A stretch of 64,000 nt of DNA from Halarsenatibacter sp964630835 (GTDB lineage: Bacteria; Bacillota; Halanaerobiia; Halanaerobiales; Halarsenatibacteraceae), in assembly GCA_964630835.1 (NCBI GenBank), contig CAZVZM010000002.1, positions 41,063-105,062 of the forward strand. The letters run 5' to 3'. Made by a program: the position numbers and the translations under genes. Shown here one piece after another: positions 16,723-25,185 of the stretch. How positions within the stretch are numbered: position 1 is the stretch's first letter; the number at the start of each line of letters is the position of its first letter. The notes under the pieces were generated by a model. The model ran no database searches and was not told the DNA's origin. It worked only from the letters and a program-made list of their open reading frames with translations.

Positions 16723-17427
16723 TTAAACTCCAGGTATTTTGGCTTCCTCTATAGTTTTCCGGGCCAGTATTTTGGCCGGGTCATATATGGTTGCAGTTTC
16801 TCCCGTTTTATCAAGATTGAGCAGGGGGAGTTCAGTGCAGCCCGCGATAATTGCCCGGGCTCCCCGATTTTCCAGGCTTCGGATCGTTTCTTCGATTAAT
16901 TTTTTGCCTTCCTCGTCGGGGCCTCTTTCTTTAATTTCGTATATTGCCTGCATTATTTTCTGCAGATATTTTTCTTCAGGAATTAAAGGAGTTAAGCCCC
17001 GGTCTTTCAGCGCCTCCTGATAAAGCTTAACTGCAATAGTTCCTTTCGTTGCCATTATCCCCACAGGGGATTCAGGAGATAAATTTGCGGCAGCGCGGGC
17101 AGCTGTGAGATCGATCATATTTAAAAAAGGTATGTTTGTTTCACTCTTTAAATCGGGGAGAAAGTAGTGGGCTGTATTGCATGGCATTATAAGCAGATCA
17201 GCGCCGGCTGCCTCGAGGTTTTGTGCCATTTCCACCAGGTGCGGCAGAGGATCCCTGCCGCCTCCCAGGATTGCCTCCGTCCGATCGGGAACATCTGGAT
17301 TATTATCTATGATTATATGCAGGTGTTCCTGGTCGGACTCTGCGGGGGTGAGATCAACAATTTTTCTGAATAAATCAACAGTTGCAGCCGGACCCATTCC
17401 TCCCATGATCCCAACCGTTTTGTCCAC
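16723..17427 (-). CDS. Aspartate/glutamate racemase family protein
   Basis: This 234-residue enzyme belongs to the cofactor-independent Asp/Glu racemase superfamily, which converts L- and D-acidic amino acids with two cysteines. The start region VGIMGGMGPAATVDLF is typical of aspartate racemases. The two catalytic Cys lie in MPCNTAHYF and AGCTELPLL. The frame is open for another 50 residues upstream, but a GTG with GGAGG nine bases before it gives the usual length, so I start there. D-aspartate could serve cell-wall cross-bridges; glutamate racemase (MurI) is the alternative but has a different N-terminus. No neighbour indicates the pathway. Confidence 0.87.
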   Translation of the reverse strand: MDKTVGIMGGMGPAATVDLFRKIVDLTPAESDQEHLHIIIDNNPDVPDRTEAILGGGRDPLPHLVEMAQNLEAAGADLLIMPCNTAHYFLPDLKSETNIPFLNMIDLTAARAAANLSPESPVGIMATKGTIAVKLYQEALKDRGLTPLIPEEKYLQKIMQAIYEIKERGPDEEGKKLIEETIRSLENRGARAIIAGCTELPLLNLDKTGETATIYDPAKILARKTIEEAKIPGV

Positions 17428-17599
17428 TTCTAAATACCTCCAGTTAATTGAGATTTGATTTTTTATAAGACCTTTTCTGATATTCTCGCTCATTAAAATA
17501 GCTGTCGGCCCGGGCAGGAAAAACGCATGCTGCATATAATAAAGTAATTGAGAGGTGTAGAAAAAATGATTAATAGACAATGATTTGGGAGGTAAAAAT

Positions 17600-18079
17600 A
17601 TGTTAACGGACAGCTTTAATTTTAATGAGGTGCTGGAGATGGCTAAAGATATTGAACAGAAAGGCAGAGAGTATTACGAAAGACAGGCAGAAAAAACTGA
17701 CGATAAAAAAGCCCGGGAATTATTTCAGCGACTTGCATGCGATGAAGAGGATCACTATAACCGCTTTTCAGAGATTCAGAGACAGTTTCAGGAGAAAACA
17801 GGCGATAAACCGGATTATATTTCCGATAAACAGGTCAGTTTATATCTGGAAGCTCTGGTTGAATTCACAGTGTTTCCTGCAGACGAGGCCTCTCAGGAAA
17901 AGATCGAGAACCTTGAAGATGTAATCAATATGGCCATAAGGGCCGAGAAGGACTCCATTTTGTTATATAATGAAATGAAGGAGTACAACAGAGGAAAAAC
18001 ACAGGATGTCATCGAAAAGTTGATAGAGGAAGAAAAGGAGCACCTGGTTGAGCTGCTCAAACTGGAGTCCGAATTATAG
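17600..18079 (+). CDS. Rubrerythrin-like ferritin-family protein without rubredoxin domain
   Basis: This 159-residue four-helix protein has the di-iron pattern of rubrerythrins: KGREYYERQAEK with Glu, CDEEDHYNRF (E..H), and a second pair in IRAEKDSILLYNEM and EEEKEHLVELL (EExxH). It lacks the C-terminal rubredoxin domain. Such proteins reduce peroxide or bind iron in anaerobes. ATG 17600 follows GGGAGG at normal spacing. The GIY-YIG gene starts just after its stop, so they are likely co-transcribed. Together with the encapsulin-ferritin pair it suggests a well-developed oxidative-stress and iron defence. Confidence 0.85.
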   Translation: MLTDSFNFNEVLEMAKDIEQKGREYYERQAEKTDDKKARELFQRLACDEEDHYNRFSEIQRQFQEKTGDKPDYISDKQVSLYLEALVEFTVFPADEASQEKIENLEDVINMAIRAEKDSILLYNEMKEYNRGKTQDVIEKLIEEEKEHLVELLKLESEL

Positions 18080-18080
18080 G

Positions 18081-18446
18081 ATGTCTCAAAGCGAGCCGGA
18101 CGAAGAGTTTATGGAAGAACGCTGTAAAAAGGAATCGCTTCCAGATAATCCAGACAATACAGATAAGGGTCATTATACCTACATCGTTATGTGCAGTGAC
18201 AACACACTCTATACTGGCTACACTGTCGATCTGAGCCGGCGTCTAAGAGAGCATAATTCCGGCAGTGGTGCGCGCTATACCCGGGGACGCACCCCTGTTA
18301 AACTGGTGTACAGCGAGTCCTTTTCCACGCAATCAGAAGCTCAGAAAAGAGAACACGAAATCAAACAGATGTCCCGTCAGGAAAAAGCGTCTCTAGCTGT
18401 TTCTGAGGGAAATCTCCCAGAGGGCGAGGTTCGGGCTCAAGAGTAA
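18081..18446 (+). CDS. GIY-YIG nuclease superfamily protein (UPF0213 type)
   Basis: This 121-residue protein has a GIY-YIG domain with YTYIVMCSDNTLYTGYTVDL (the GIY..YIG-like strands), RLREHNSG with conserved Arg and His, and SFSTQSEAQKREHEIK with the metal-binding Glu. Small stand-alone members of this family (YhbQ/YazA) have uncertain functions in DNA handling. The first 37 residues are a polar extension before the domain. Its last 86 bases overlap the end of murB on the other strand. Confidence 0.82.
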   Translation: MSQSEPDEEFMEERCKKESLPDNPDNTDKGHYTYIVMCSDNTLYTGYTVDLSRRLREHNSGSGARYTRGRTPVKLVYSESFSTQSEAQKREHEIKQMSRQEKASLAVSEGNLPEGEVRAQE

Positions 18447-19326
18447 CGTCAAATTTTCTTTTTACTTCCTTTTGAACTATTTTCATCAGCTTGAGAACTT
18501 CGCTGGCTTTAGCCCTGCCTCTGTTGATGATAAAACCGGCATGTTTTTTGGAGACGCAGGCATCCCCCACACATCTCCCCTTTAAACCGGCAGCATCAAT
18601 GAGGCGCCCGGCATAATCATCTTCAGGCCTCTTAAAGGTGCTGCCGGCGCTGGGATACGTAAGAGGCTGTTTAAACCAGCGTTTACTCTCCAGCTCGGCT
18701 GTGCGGTGCAATATCTTATTTCTATTTCCCTTTTCCAGTTCCAGATCTACCTCCAGAGCCAGCAGTTCCGAGTCCTGAAGGAGGCTGCTGCGATAATCCA
18801 GGTTTAAATCATTTTTTGATAATGTTTTCATGGTTTCTGAGTCATAGTCGAAGGCTTTCACCCTCTTTACAACATCCTTCATCTCTCCCCCGTAGGCTCC
18901 AGCATTCATAAATATAGCCCCTCCCAGGGTGCCGGGAATTCCGCTGGCAAATTCCAGTCCGCTCAACTCGTGCCAGGCGGCAACTTCTGCCAGCCCGGCC
19001 AGAGAAATTCCGGCCTGGGCGGTTACGCTGCAGCCTTTCACTGTAACATTTTTTAACCGGCGCAGGGAAATCACCACCCCTCTCACGCCGCTGTCGGCAG
19101 CTATGACATTGCTTCCCGCTCCCATGACGTGGTAATTAATCCCGGCTCTATTGAGAAGGCCAACAAGGCTGACCAGAGAGGAATCTGTCAGAGGGAAAAT
19201 AAAATAGTCTGCCGGTCCTCCAACCCTGAGACTTGTATGCCTCATCAGAGGTTCTTTCCTGAAAAGTTCTATTTCTTTCTGCTGCTGCAATTCTTCATAT
19301 AAATTTTCATGTTCAATTTTTTTCAT
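18361..19326 (-). CDS. murB: UDP-N-acetylmuramate dehydrogenase
   Basis: This 321-residue FAD enzyme reduces UDP-GlcNAc-enolpyruvate to UDP-MurNAc using NADPH, the second committed step of peptidoglycan synthesis. Family blocks are HTSLRVGGPADYF, VMGAGSNVI, SGIPGTLGGAIFMNAGAYGGE and YPSAGSTFKRP, whose Ser is the catalytic proton donor, plus the type I/II core GLKGRCVGDACVS and HAGFIIN. It ends with a C-terminal extension that is encoded opposite the end of the GIY-YIG gene. ThiI and IscS are encoded just upstream on the same strand, with short gaps, so a three-gene transcript iscS-thiI-murB is likely. Confidence 0.95.
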   Translation of the reverse strand: MKKIEHENLYEELQQQKEIELFRKEPLMRHTSLRVGGPADYFIFPLTDSSLVSLVGLLNRAGINYHVMGAGSNVIAADSGVRGVVISLRRLKNVTVKGCSVTAQAGISLAGLAEVAAWHELSGLEFASGIPGTLGGAIFMNAGAYGGEMKDVVKRVKAFDYDSETMKTLSKNDLNLDYRSSLLQDSELLALEVDLELEKGNRNKILHRTAELESKRWFKQPLTYPSAGSTFKRPEDDYAGRLIDAAGLKGRCVGDACVSKKHAGFIINRGRAKASEVLKLMKIVQKEVKRKFDVTLEPEPRPLGDFPQKQLETLFPDGTSV

Positions 19327-19347
19327 GCCTGGCTCGCCTCCGAAATT

Positions 19348-20571
19348 TTACTGGCTGGAATATTTATCCGGGGAAATCGTCTGCTTTTCCACATTATTTA
19401 AGGCTTTCTCGATCATATCCTTTACAGGCAGTTCTTCTTCAAGGGCTTCAGTTTTCTCTAGCCGGGGCCTTGTGATGGGATTGTCCGGAATAAAAAGGGT
19501 GCAGCAGTCCTCATGCGGGCGCGTGGAGATTGAATAGGTATTTAACTCCCGGGCAAGACTGATAATATCCTGTTTATCGTCGGTGAGCAGCGGTCTCAGC
19601 AGCGGTAGAGATGCTGCGGCGGAAATCGTCCTTATGCTGACAAGCGTCTGACTGGCTACCTGCCCGATGCTGTCACCGGTTACGAGACCGGAAGCATTTA
19701 TATTTTTTCCCAGCCGGGAAGCAATTCTCATCATCATGCGCCTGAGCAGTGTTATAGCATAGGAGCGGGGGCAGTCCGACCAGATTTTCTTCTGGATATC
19801 AGTAATATTGACTGTATAAAGTTCCGTATCTCCATTGTATCTGGCAAGTTTGCGGGTGTGATCCCTAACCTTTTGAAGTGCCTTTTCTCCAGTATAAGGG
19901 GGGGTATGAAAGTGCAAATTTGAGATTTCCACACCTCGCCGCATCACTTTCCAACCGGCCACAGGACTGTCTATACCTCCGGAGAGGAGAAGGAGAGCCT
20001 TTTCAGAGGAGCCGGCCGGGAGGCCGCCGGATCCAGGATATCTTTTCGTGAAGACAAAAATTCCGTTTTCTCTCACATCGTATTCCAGCATCAATTCCGG
20101 ATCATGCACATCCACGCTCAGATTATAATCCGTTTTATCATCGAAGTGCTTCAATACTCTGGCACCGATTTTCTTATTTATTTCCATGCTGTTAATGGGG
20201 TATTCTTTGTTGGCCCGGTTTGTTTTCACTTTAAAAGTGAGGGTTGAATCCTGTTCAGGAGAATTTTTACGAATCAGTTCTATACCCTTTTCAGTCATCA
20301 GATTTAAATCTGCATCTGCAGGGAGTTGAACTGCGGGGCTAAAAGAAACGATACCCGGGGTAAACTTCAAAGCCCTTATCATATTTTCGCTGAGGCTTTC
20401 AAGGTTTTCTTGAGGCTGTATAAATATTCTTCCGTAGGTTGTTTGCAGATTAAATTTAAGATAGGGGGAGAGGCGCCTTTCAATATCGTCAAGCAGAGCC
20501 TGTTGGAACTGAGAAAAATTTCTCCCCTTCAAGCCCAGCTCGCCGTATCGAATTATAATGTTATTATACAC
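19348..20571 (-). CDS. thiI: tRNA 4-thiouridine sulfurtransferase ThiI
   Basis: This 407-residue enzyme thiolates U8 of tRNA, adenylating the base and using sulfur from a cysteine desulfurase. It has the N-terminal ferredoxin-like and THUMP domains (residues 1-165) and the PP-loop LLLSGGIDSPVAGWKVMRRG near residue 190. The C-terminal rhodanese domain of E. coli ThiI is absent, the usual Firmicute form, in which the desulfurase donates sulfur directly. Its partner desulfurase gene lies 37 bases upstream. It may also supply sulfur for thiamine in some species, which cannot be told here. Confidence 0.94.
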   Translation of the reverse strand: MYNNIIIRYGELGLKGRNFSQFQQALLDDIERRLSPYLKFNLQTTYGRIFIQPQENLESLSENMIRALKFTPGIVSFSPAVQLPADADLNLMTEKGIELIRKNSPEQDSTLTFKVKTNRANKEYPINSMEINKKIGARVLKHFDDKTDYNLSVDVHDPELMLEYDVRENGIFVFTKRYPGSGGLPAGSSEKALLLLSGGIDSPVAGWKVMRRGVEISNLHFHTPPYTGEKALQKVRDHTRKLARYNGDTELYTVNITDIQKKIWSDCPRSYAITLLRRMMMRIASRLGKNINASGLVTGDSIGQVASQTLVSIRTISAAASLPLLRPLLTDDKQDIISLARELNTYSISTRPHEDCCTLFIPDNPITRPRLEKTEALEEELPVKDMIEKALNNVEKQTISPDKYSSQ

Positions 20572-20608
20572 TGCATTTGCCTCCTTTGCCGGTCCGGTTT
20601 TCCGGGGA

Positions 20609-21760
20609 TCATTTAAGCAGAAAATCTCTCTCCTCAGCGCATACTGCCATAAATCTATCGATTTCTTTTTTGCAGTTAAATCTGCCCAGACTTATTCTTA
20701 AAGCTCCTTCCAGGAGTTCAGGGGATAAATTTATCGCTTCCAGAATACGACTGTTTTCATTGCGATGGGAATGACAGGCAGAACCGGTGGAAATATATAT
20801 ATCCCTATGACTGAGGGCATTGACCATAACTTCCCCTTTAACCCCGGGAAGAGAAAAATTTATAAGATGGGGAGCTGCCCACTCTGCTGGTGGGCTATTA
20901 ATGCGGGCGGAGGGCAGTTTTTTTCTCAGCTTCTGCAAAAAATATTCTCTCAACTCCTGAAGTCTGTCATTTTTTTCGCCCGAATTGAGGAGGGGAAGTT
21001 CTTTTAAGGCGACCCCAAGCCCGGCAATACCGGGGACATTTTCAGTGCCGCTGCGCAGCCCATTTTCCTGGTCACCGCCCCTTAAGAGGGGCTCAATAAT
21101 TCCAGAGTCATTTATATAGAGGAAGCCGATTCCCTTGGGAGCATGAATTTTATGGCCGCTAAAGCTGGCCAGGTCAGCCTGCCATAAATCGGGGCTGCAG
21201 CCGATCTTACCAAGGGCCTGAACGGCATCAACGTGCAGAAGTGGAGCATTTGTTTGCTCCTTAATAACCTTTCCAATTTTTTTGAGTGGCTGGATGGCAC
21301 CTGTTTCGTTGTTGACGGCCATGATGCTTGCGAGTATTGTATTAGGGCGCAAAGCCTCCTTGATGCTTTGGGGAGCAATAGTTCCATCATCCCGGGGGGA
21401 TACAAAAGATACCTCAAATCCCTGGCGCGATAGGTGTTGCAGGGGGCGATATACAGATGGATGTTCTATTTCGGTTGAAATTATATGTCGGCCCCGATGA
21501 TTGTTCCTGGCCGCAGCACCCATAATGGCCATATTATTGGCCTCGGTGCCACCGGAGGTGAAGATGATCTGTTCGGGCAAAGCAGCTGTGACTTCTGCTG
21601 CCTGCCGCCGACAGGATTTGACGAGCTCATCGGCTTTAACACCCTGCTGGTGTAAAGAAGAGGGATTGCCATAAGATTTTAGGAGGGCATTTTTTACTTC
21701 CTCCGCCGCCCGGGGAAGACAGCGGGTGGTGGCGCTATTATCAAGATAAATTTCTTCCAC
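20609..21760 (-). CDS. Cysteine desulfurase, NifS/IscS family
   Basis: This 383-residue PLP enzyme takes sulfur from cysteine as a persulfide. It shows YLDNSATTRCLP, SGGTEANNMAIMG, HVDAVQALGKI, the PLP-lysine motif FSGHKIHAPKGIG and the active-site loop STGSACHS with the catalytic Cys. It is paired with thiI, as NifZ is in Bacillus, so it probably serves tRNA thiolation rather than general Fe-S assembly; no IscU-like scaffold gene is near. The GTG start follows AGGAGG at nine bases. A good sigma-A promoter lies at 21812-21840. Confidence 0.93.
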   Translation of the reverse strand: MEEIYLDNSATTRCLPRAAEEVKNALLKSYGNPSSLHQQGVKADELVKSCRRQAAEVTAALPEQIIFTSGGTEANNMAIMGAAARNNHRGRHIISTEIEHPSVYRPLQHLSRQGFEVSFVSPRDDGTIAPQSIKEALRPNTILASIMAVNNETGAIQPLKKIGKVIKEQTNAPLLHVDAVQALGKIGCSPDLWQADLASFSGHKIHAPKGIGFLYINDSGIIEPLLRGGDQENGLRSGTENVPGIAGLGVALKELPLLNSGEKNDRLQELREYFLQKLRKKLPSARINSPPAEWAAPHLINFSLPGVKGEVMVNALSHRDIYISTGSACHSHRNENSRILEAINLSPELLEGALRISLGRFNCKKEIDRFMAVCAEERDFLLK

Positions 21761-21811
21761 AGGGATTTTCCTCCTGCATGAATTTTTTCTCTAAATTCAT
21801 TATCGAACTTC

Positions 21812-21840
21812 ATTATATCACAGGCTGAGACGTAATGTAA
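21812..21840 (-). promoter_or_regulatory. Sigma-A type promoter for iscS-thiI-murB
   Basis: On the minus strand TTACAT and TATAAT are 17 bases apart, about 50 bases upstream of the desulfurase start. Confidence 0.65.
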
Positions 21841-21872
21841 GAGTTTAAATGTTTTCGGGACTCATAAAAATT

Positions 21873-21892
21873 CCCGCCGCGGCCGCGGCGGG
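21873..21892. terminator. Perfect 20-base GC palindrome, likely terminator of the H-NOX receptor
   Basis: CCCGCCGCGGCCGCGGCGGG reads the same on both strands. On the minus strand it is followed by AATTTTT, as in an intrinsic terminator, and lies downstream of the minus-strand receptor gene and upstream of the iscS promoter. Because the palindrome has no loop bases, the RNA loop would come from its centre. Confidence 0.6.
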
Positions 21893-22020
21893 GAAAATTT
21901 GAAGATGATTCTGCCTGAAGAAAAAAACCGGCTTTGGAGACTATTTCTGTGCTGGACAGTAAAATAACTTATCAAATCTGGTTAAATTATAGCTCGACGA
22001 AACAAATGCAGAGGTATACT

Positions 22021-22190
22021 GGAAGCTATGAAGCTTCGTTCACATGAAATTTTTTCTGACCCGGGGACACTATTTTTTGGCCATGGACCTGACTTAGACT
22101 TCGAAAAATTTCGAGTATCACTTTCATAGCTTCCTATAATAAGAGGTGAGCAGTTATCGCTTTACAGGCATATGTCGTAAATTTCACCAG
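22021..22190. repeat. Dispersed palindromic element lacking terminal repeats on one side
   Basis: The inner arms GGAAGCTATGAAGC (22021-22034) and CTTTCATAGCTTCC (22121-22134), the core GGCCATGGACCTGAC and the outer flank TTTACAGGCATATGTCGTAA match other copies in reverse orientation relative to 13939. The centre carries CCGGGGACACTA, which is shared with the 32 kb remnant. Confidence 0.75.
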
Positions 22191-22246
22191 CAATTTCAAA
22201 TTTAGCTCAAGCAAAATTAAACAGTTATAAATAGGCAGAGCCGATA

Positions 22247-24058
22247 TTAAATGTTGTAGTCTGCAAAGTTAGCCTGGAAGGTCTCCACTAACTCCTCCAT
22301 CTGCTCGATATAACCGGTCATCTCTTTTATTTTTTCCGAATAATCATCGACGCTGGCGCTCATCTGCTGGGCCGAAGCGGAGTTTTCTTCGGCTATAGCG
22401 GCAAGGGAGTTTAGATTTTCAATTACCTCTTTCACCTTTTGAGTTTCACTGTTCAGATTTTCAACTATTTCCATGATCTGTTGTGAGGTTTGCTCTATGT
22501 TATCGCTGGCCTGCCTGTTGGCTTCTGTCACGTCGGTGAGTGCTTTATTGCTTTTTTCCAGATTTTCAAACTGGGCACTTATCCCGTTCACAAGGCTCTG
22601 CACTTCTTCTGTAAATTGCTGTAGATTGTCCTGTATTCTTTCCCCTGCCTGGCGTGAATCTTCAGCCAGGTCCCTGATTTCATCGGCAACTACCGTAAAG
22701 CCCTGACTGTTTTCCTGAGACCGGGCTGCTTCGATGGAGGCGTTGAGAGAGAGAAGATTTGTCTGGCTGGCTATTTCCGATACAGTTTCGACTATTTCCA
22801 TGATATCTTCAATTTGATTGGCCAGCTCTCTCCCCTGTTCATTGACATTGGCAAAGGAATCCCTTATGTCGGCAATCATTTCATTGACCTCTGCTACCTG
22901 CTCTGCAGAGTTTTGAATGCTATTAACGGCGTTTTCCAGCAGCTCTTTGCTTTCGTTGCCGGCAGAAACGAGCTCTTCAATTTGTGCCACATTTTGATCG
23001 ACGATGTAAGCAGAGTCTTCAGTTTCTTCAGCCTGCTCCTGCGCCCCGTGAGCAACATCGTCCACGACCCGTGAGATATTATCGGAGACGGAGTTCATCT
23101 CCTCGGCAACCTCCACAAAATCAGCCGTAAAGCTGGACATATCGTCAGTACCGCCTTTGAGGAAAAGAATATCCTCGCGTATCTCCTCTTTTATATCCTG
23201 AAGCTCTTCAAATACTGTTTCAAATTCATCTCCGGTATTTATGCTGGTGGCTTCTTCCAGGTTTAGCTTTTTGATGCGGTCAAGCTCTCCTTGCAAAAAT
23301 CCCAGGGGCTTGAGCAGCCCGGAATGAAGCGCGTAAATGAGGAAAGCATTGACAAACCCGAGTGCTGGGGGGAACCACAGTGCCTCATAAGCGCCTGAAA
23401 ATCCTAAAATAGCGGTTGTTGTGATGAAAACCCCGAGAGCTATCTTGCTGCTCAGACTTTTAAAAATTCCCAGAGAGAGAAAGCGATTGAGGAAAAAAGA
23501 TTTTCGGGTTCTAAAGTCCCGGGCGAAGATTACATCTACCACCAGTTCTTTTTGATTGCCCGTCTCCGAACGCGATATCTCCTTCACTTCCATTTCTTCA
23601 TCAAAAAATTCTCGGCTGCCGGCTAAAAGTCCCAGGAAATAGTCAAAAAGCCCCCGGGAAGATCGATAGGTTAGCCTTAAAATATTGTCATCAGTAACCT
23701 CAGGGATGATACGGGGGGGATTGGCTCCTTCAATCATATCTGTGAGTTGTTTGTGAACGGTATCCATCATCTCCAAAAAATTTTTCAACTGCCTGCCTTC
23801 AAAGTAACTGGGAAACCAGTCAGCAAAGGAGTTAATATTTTCTTCTCCGATACTTCTCCATATCTCCTTTTCGCTTAACCCCTCTTTTTCAGCCACCGAT
23901 TTTACAAGATCAAAGGCTTCATCCTCGGGAATATCCATAAGGGGAGTGATGATTAACCCTTCGCTTAAGCTGGAATTCTGTTTTGCCTCTTCGACTGTTT
24001 TCTCACCGTAAAGTTTCTTTAAAGATTTTATCCATATGTTTAACAGCGTTCCCTTCAA
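22247..24058 (-). CDS. H-NOX heme-sensor methyl-accepting chemotaxis protein
   Basis: This 603-residue chemoreceptor has an N-terminal H-NOX heme domain (about 1-185), two membrane helices (about 205-250) and a methyl-accepting signalling domain with the hairpin tip QTNLLSLNASIEAAR. I start it at TTG 24058-24056, ten bases after AAAGGGGG. Numbered this way it has MKGTLLNIW (Trp9), Asn74, proximal heme ligand His102, Pro115, the YRSSR heme-propionate motif (Tyr131, Ser133, Arg135) and distal Tyr140. These are the same positions as in the oxygen-binding Thermoanaerobacter H-NOX. Distal Tyr, Trp and Asn indicate oxygen binding rather than NO only. Likely role: oxygen-avoiding taxis. The frame is open 49 codons further upstream, but that stretch is translated repeat sequence. 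The gene is monocistronic. Confidence 0.93.
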   Translation of the reverse strand: MKGTLLNIWIKSLKKLYGEKTVEEAKQNSSLSEGLIITPLMDIPEDEAFDLVKSVAEKEGLSEKEIWRSIGEENINSFADWFPSYFEGRQLKNFLEMMDTVHKQLTDMIEGANPPRIIPEVTDDNILRLTYRSSRGLFDYFLGLLAGSREFFDEEMEVKEISRSETGNQKELVVDVIFARDFRTRKSFFLNRFLSLGIFKSLSSKIALGVFITTTAILGFSGAYEALWFPPALGFVNAFLIYALHSGLLKPLGFLQGELDRIKKLNLEEATSINTGDEFETVFEELQDIKEEIREDILFLKGGTDDMSSFTADFVEVAEEMNSVSDNISRVVDDVAHGAQEQAEETEDSAYIVDQNVAQIEELVSAGNESKELLENAVNSIQNSAEQVAEVNEMIADIRDSFANVNEQGRELANQIEDIMEIVETVSEIASQTNLLSLNASIEAARSQENSQGFTVVADEIRDLAEDSRQAGERIQDNLQQFTEEVQSLVNGISAQFENLEKSNKALTDVTEANRQASDNIEQTSQQIMEIVENLNSETQKVKEVIENLNSLAAIAEENSASAQQMSASVDDYSEKIKEMTGYIEQMEELVETFQANFADYNI

Positions 24059-24099
24059 TTTTTGTTTGCCCCCTTTCATGAGGGATTTATATTTTTCGT

Positions 24100-24203
24100 T
24101 TTTCTCCACATCAGTTGTTGGAGGAAGCCATGAGGCTCCGCTCACAATGAAATTTTTCCCGGGAGCAGCCATCGCTCTAAAGGCATATGTCGTAAATTTC
24201 GAC
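24100..24203. repeat. Truncated dispersed element forming the leader of the H-NOX receptor gene
   Basis: TTTCTCCACATCAG (end of the element), GAGGAAGCCATGAGGCTCCG, CTCACAATGAAATTTTTCC and AGGCATATGTCGTAAATTTC all match full copies, but the central half and one terminal repeat are missing. It lies between the receptor start and its presumed promoter, and by chance is open in frame with the receptor. Confidence 0.75.
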
Positions 24204-24303
24204 AAACATTCCTGACTTTGTTCATCTTAATTACTTATATTATATACCAGTGCGGTAATATCCTTTTTTGAGAGATAGAAATGTAAGCGAGTTTTATTTT
24301 CTG

Positions 24304-24332
24304 TTGCAACTGGGCTCTCTTAAAGATATAAT
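24304..24332 (+). promoter_or_regulatory. Sigma-A type promoter for tatD
   Basis: TTGCAA and a perfect TATAAT are 17 bases apart, 36 bases before the tatD start. Confidence 0.7.
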
Positions 24333-24367
24333 TAAGTAAAGAATTACAGAAAGTGGAGGAATAAATT

Positions 24368-25165
24368 ATGGAATTATTTGATACCCATGCCCATCTTGAC
24401 TTTTCCCGTTTCGGTGAGGATCGGGAAAAAGTAATGGAGAGAGCTTTAGAGGCGGGAGTTAAATATATAGTCAATGCGGGAGCGGATATAAGCTCGAGCA
24501 AGCATGCAATTAAAATTGCAAAGTCTTATCGCGGTATCTTTGCCTCCGCCGGGATGCATCCGCATGAAGCCTCCAGGTATGATCTTGACACAGCTTCTGA
24601 GTTAAAAAGCCTGACCGAGGAAAAGGAGGTTGTTGCCATAGGAGAAACGGGGCTGGATTTTCATTATGATAACTCTCCCCGGGAAGATCAGCGCCAGGCT
24701 TTCCGCAGTCAGCTAAGGATCGCCCGGGGACTGGAGATGCCGGTAATAATTCATTCTCGCGAGGCAGAAGAAGATACCTTGGAGATTCTCGATGATGAAT
24801 GGAACGCCCCGGAAAAAGCAGTGGTTCACTGTTTCTCCAGCAGCTCCGATATGGCAGAGGAGTTAATTTCCCGGGGATATTTACTCGGTTTTACCGGGCT
24901 TATCACCTTTGGGGGACTTGATTGGCTCCGTTCGATTGTTTCACGTGTTCCCCTGGATAAGATATTGATAGAGACTGACTCTCCCTATATGTCACCTGAG
25001 CCTAAAAGGGGCGAAAGAAATGAGCCCGCCAGGGTGAAATTTGTGGCAGAAGAGGTGGCATCATGCCACGATATAGATTTAAACGAGGCAGCCCGCATTA
25101 CTACCAGAAACGGACTGCGCCTGTTTTCAATTTCGGAAGATAAATATCTGCGGAAAACCGAATAA
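24368..25165 (+). CDS. tatD: TatD family metal-dependent hydrolase (DNase)
   Basis: This 265-residue TIM-barrel enzyme has the N-terminal metal site LFDTHAHLDF, the catalytic region AIGETGLDFHYD, VIIHSREAEED, VVHCFSS and the closing LIETDSPYMSPEP. TatD proteins are metal-dependent 3'-5' DNA exonucleases used in repair or DNA breakdown. SD GGAGG stands before the ATG. In Bacillus tatD lies just before rnmV and ksgA; here ksgA follows 3.8 kb later, after three unrelated genes, and no rnmV is seen. The first gene after it is the small DUF2905 gene, probably in the same transcript. Confidence 0.94.
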   Translation: MELFDTHAHLDFSRFGEDREKVMERALEAGVKYIVNAGADISSSKHAIKIAKSYRGIFASAGMHPHEASRYDLDTASELKSLTEEKEVVAIGETGLDFHYDNSPREDQRQAFRSQLRIARGLEMPVIIHSREAEEDTLEILDDEWNAPEKAVVHCFSSSSDMAEELISRGYLLGFTGLITFGGLDWLRSIVSRVPLDKILIETDSPYMSPEPKRGERNEPARVKFVAEEVASCHDIDLNEAARITTRNGLRLFSISEDKYLRKTE

Positions 25166-25185
25166 TTACGGGCAGGTGAGCAAAA

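Larger units (their letters stand above)
21761..22246. other. 486-base intergenic region: promoter, GC palindrome and repeat
   Basis: From left to right it holds the iscS promoter, the 20-base palindrome at 21873-21892 and the repeat copy at 22021-22190. No open frame is convincing. Confidence 0.6.
24059..24367. other. 309-base divergent region between the H-NOX receptor and tatD
   Basis: It holds the receptor leader, which contains a truncated repeat copy (24100-24203), a possible minus-strand -10 box around 24237-24242 and the tatD promoter at 24304-24332. Confidence 0.6.

Noticed and set aside
17428..17580. Fifty extra residues at the start of the racemase
   Set aside because: They have no family match; a GTG with GGAGG nine bases upstream gives the normal 234 residues.
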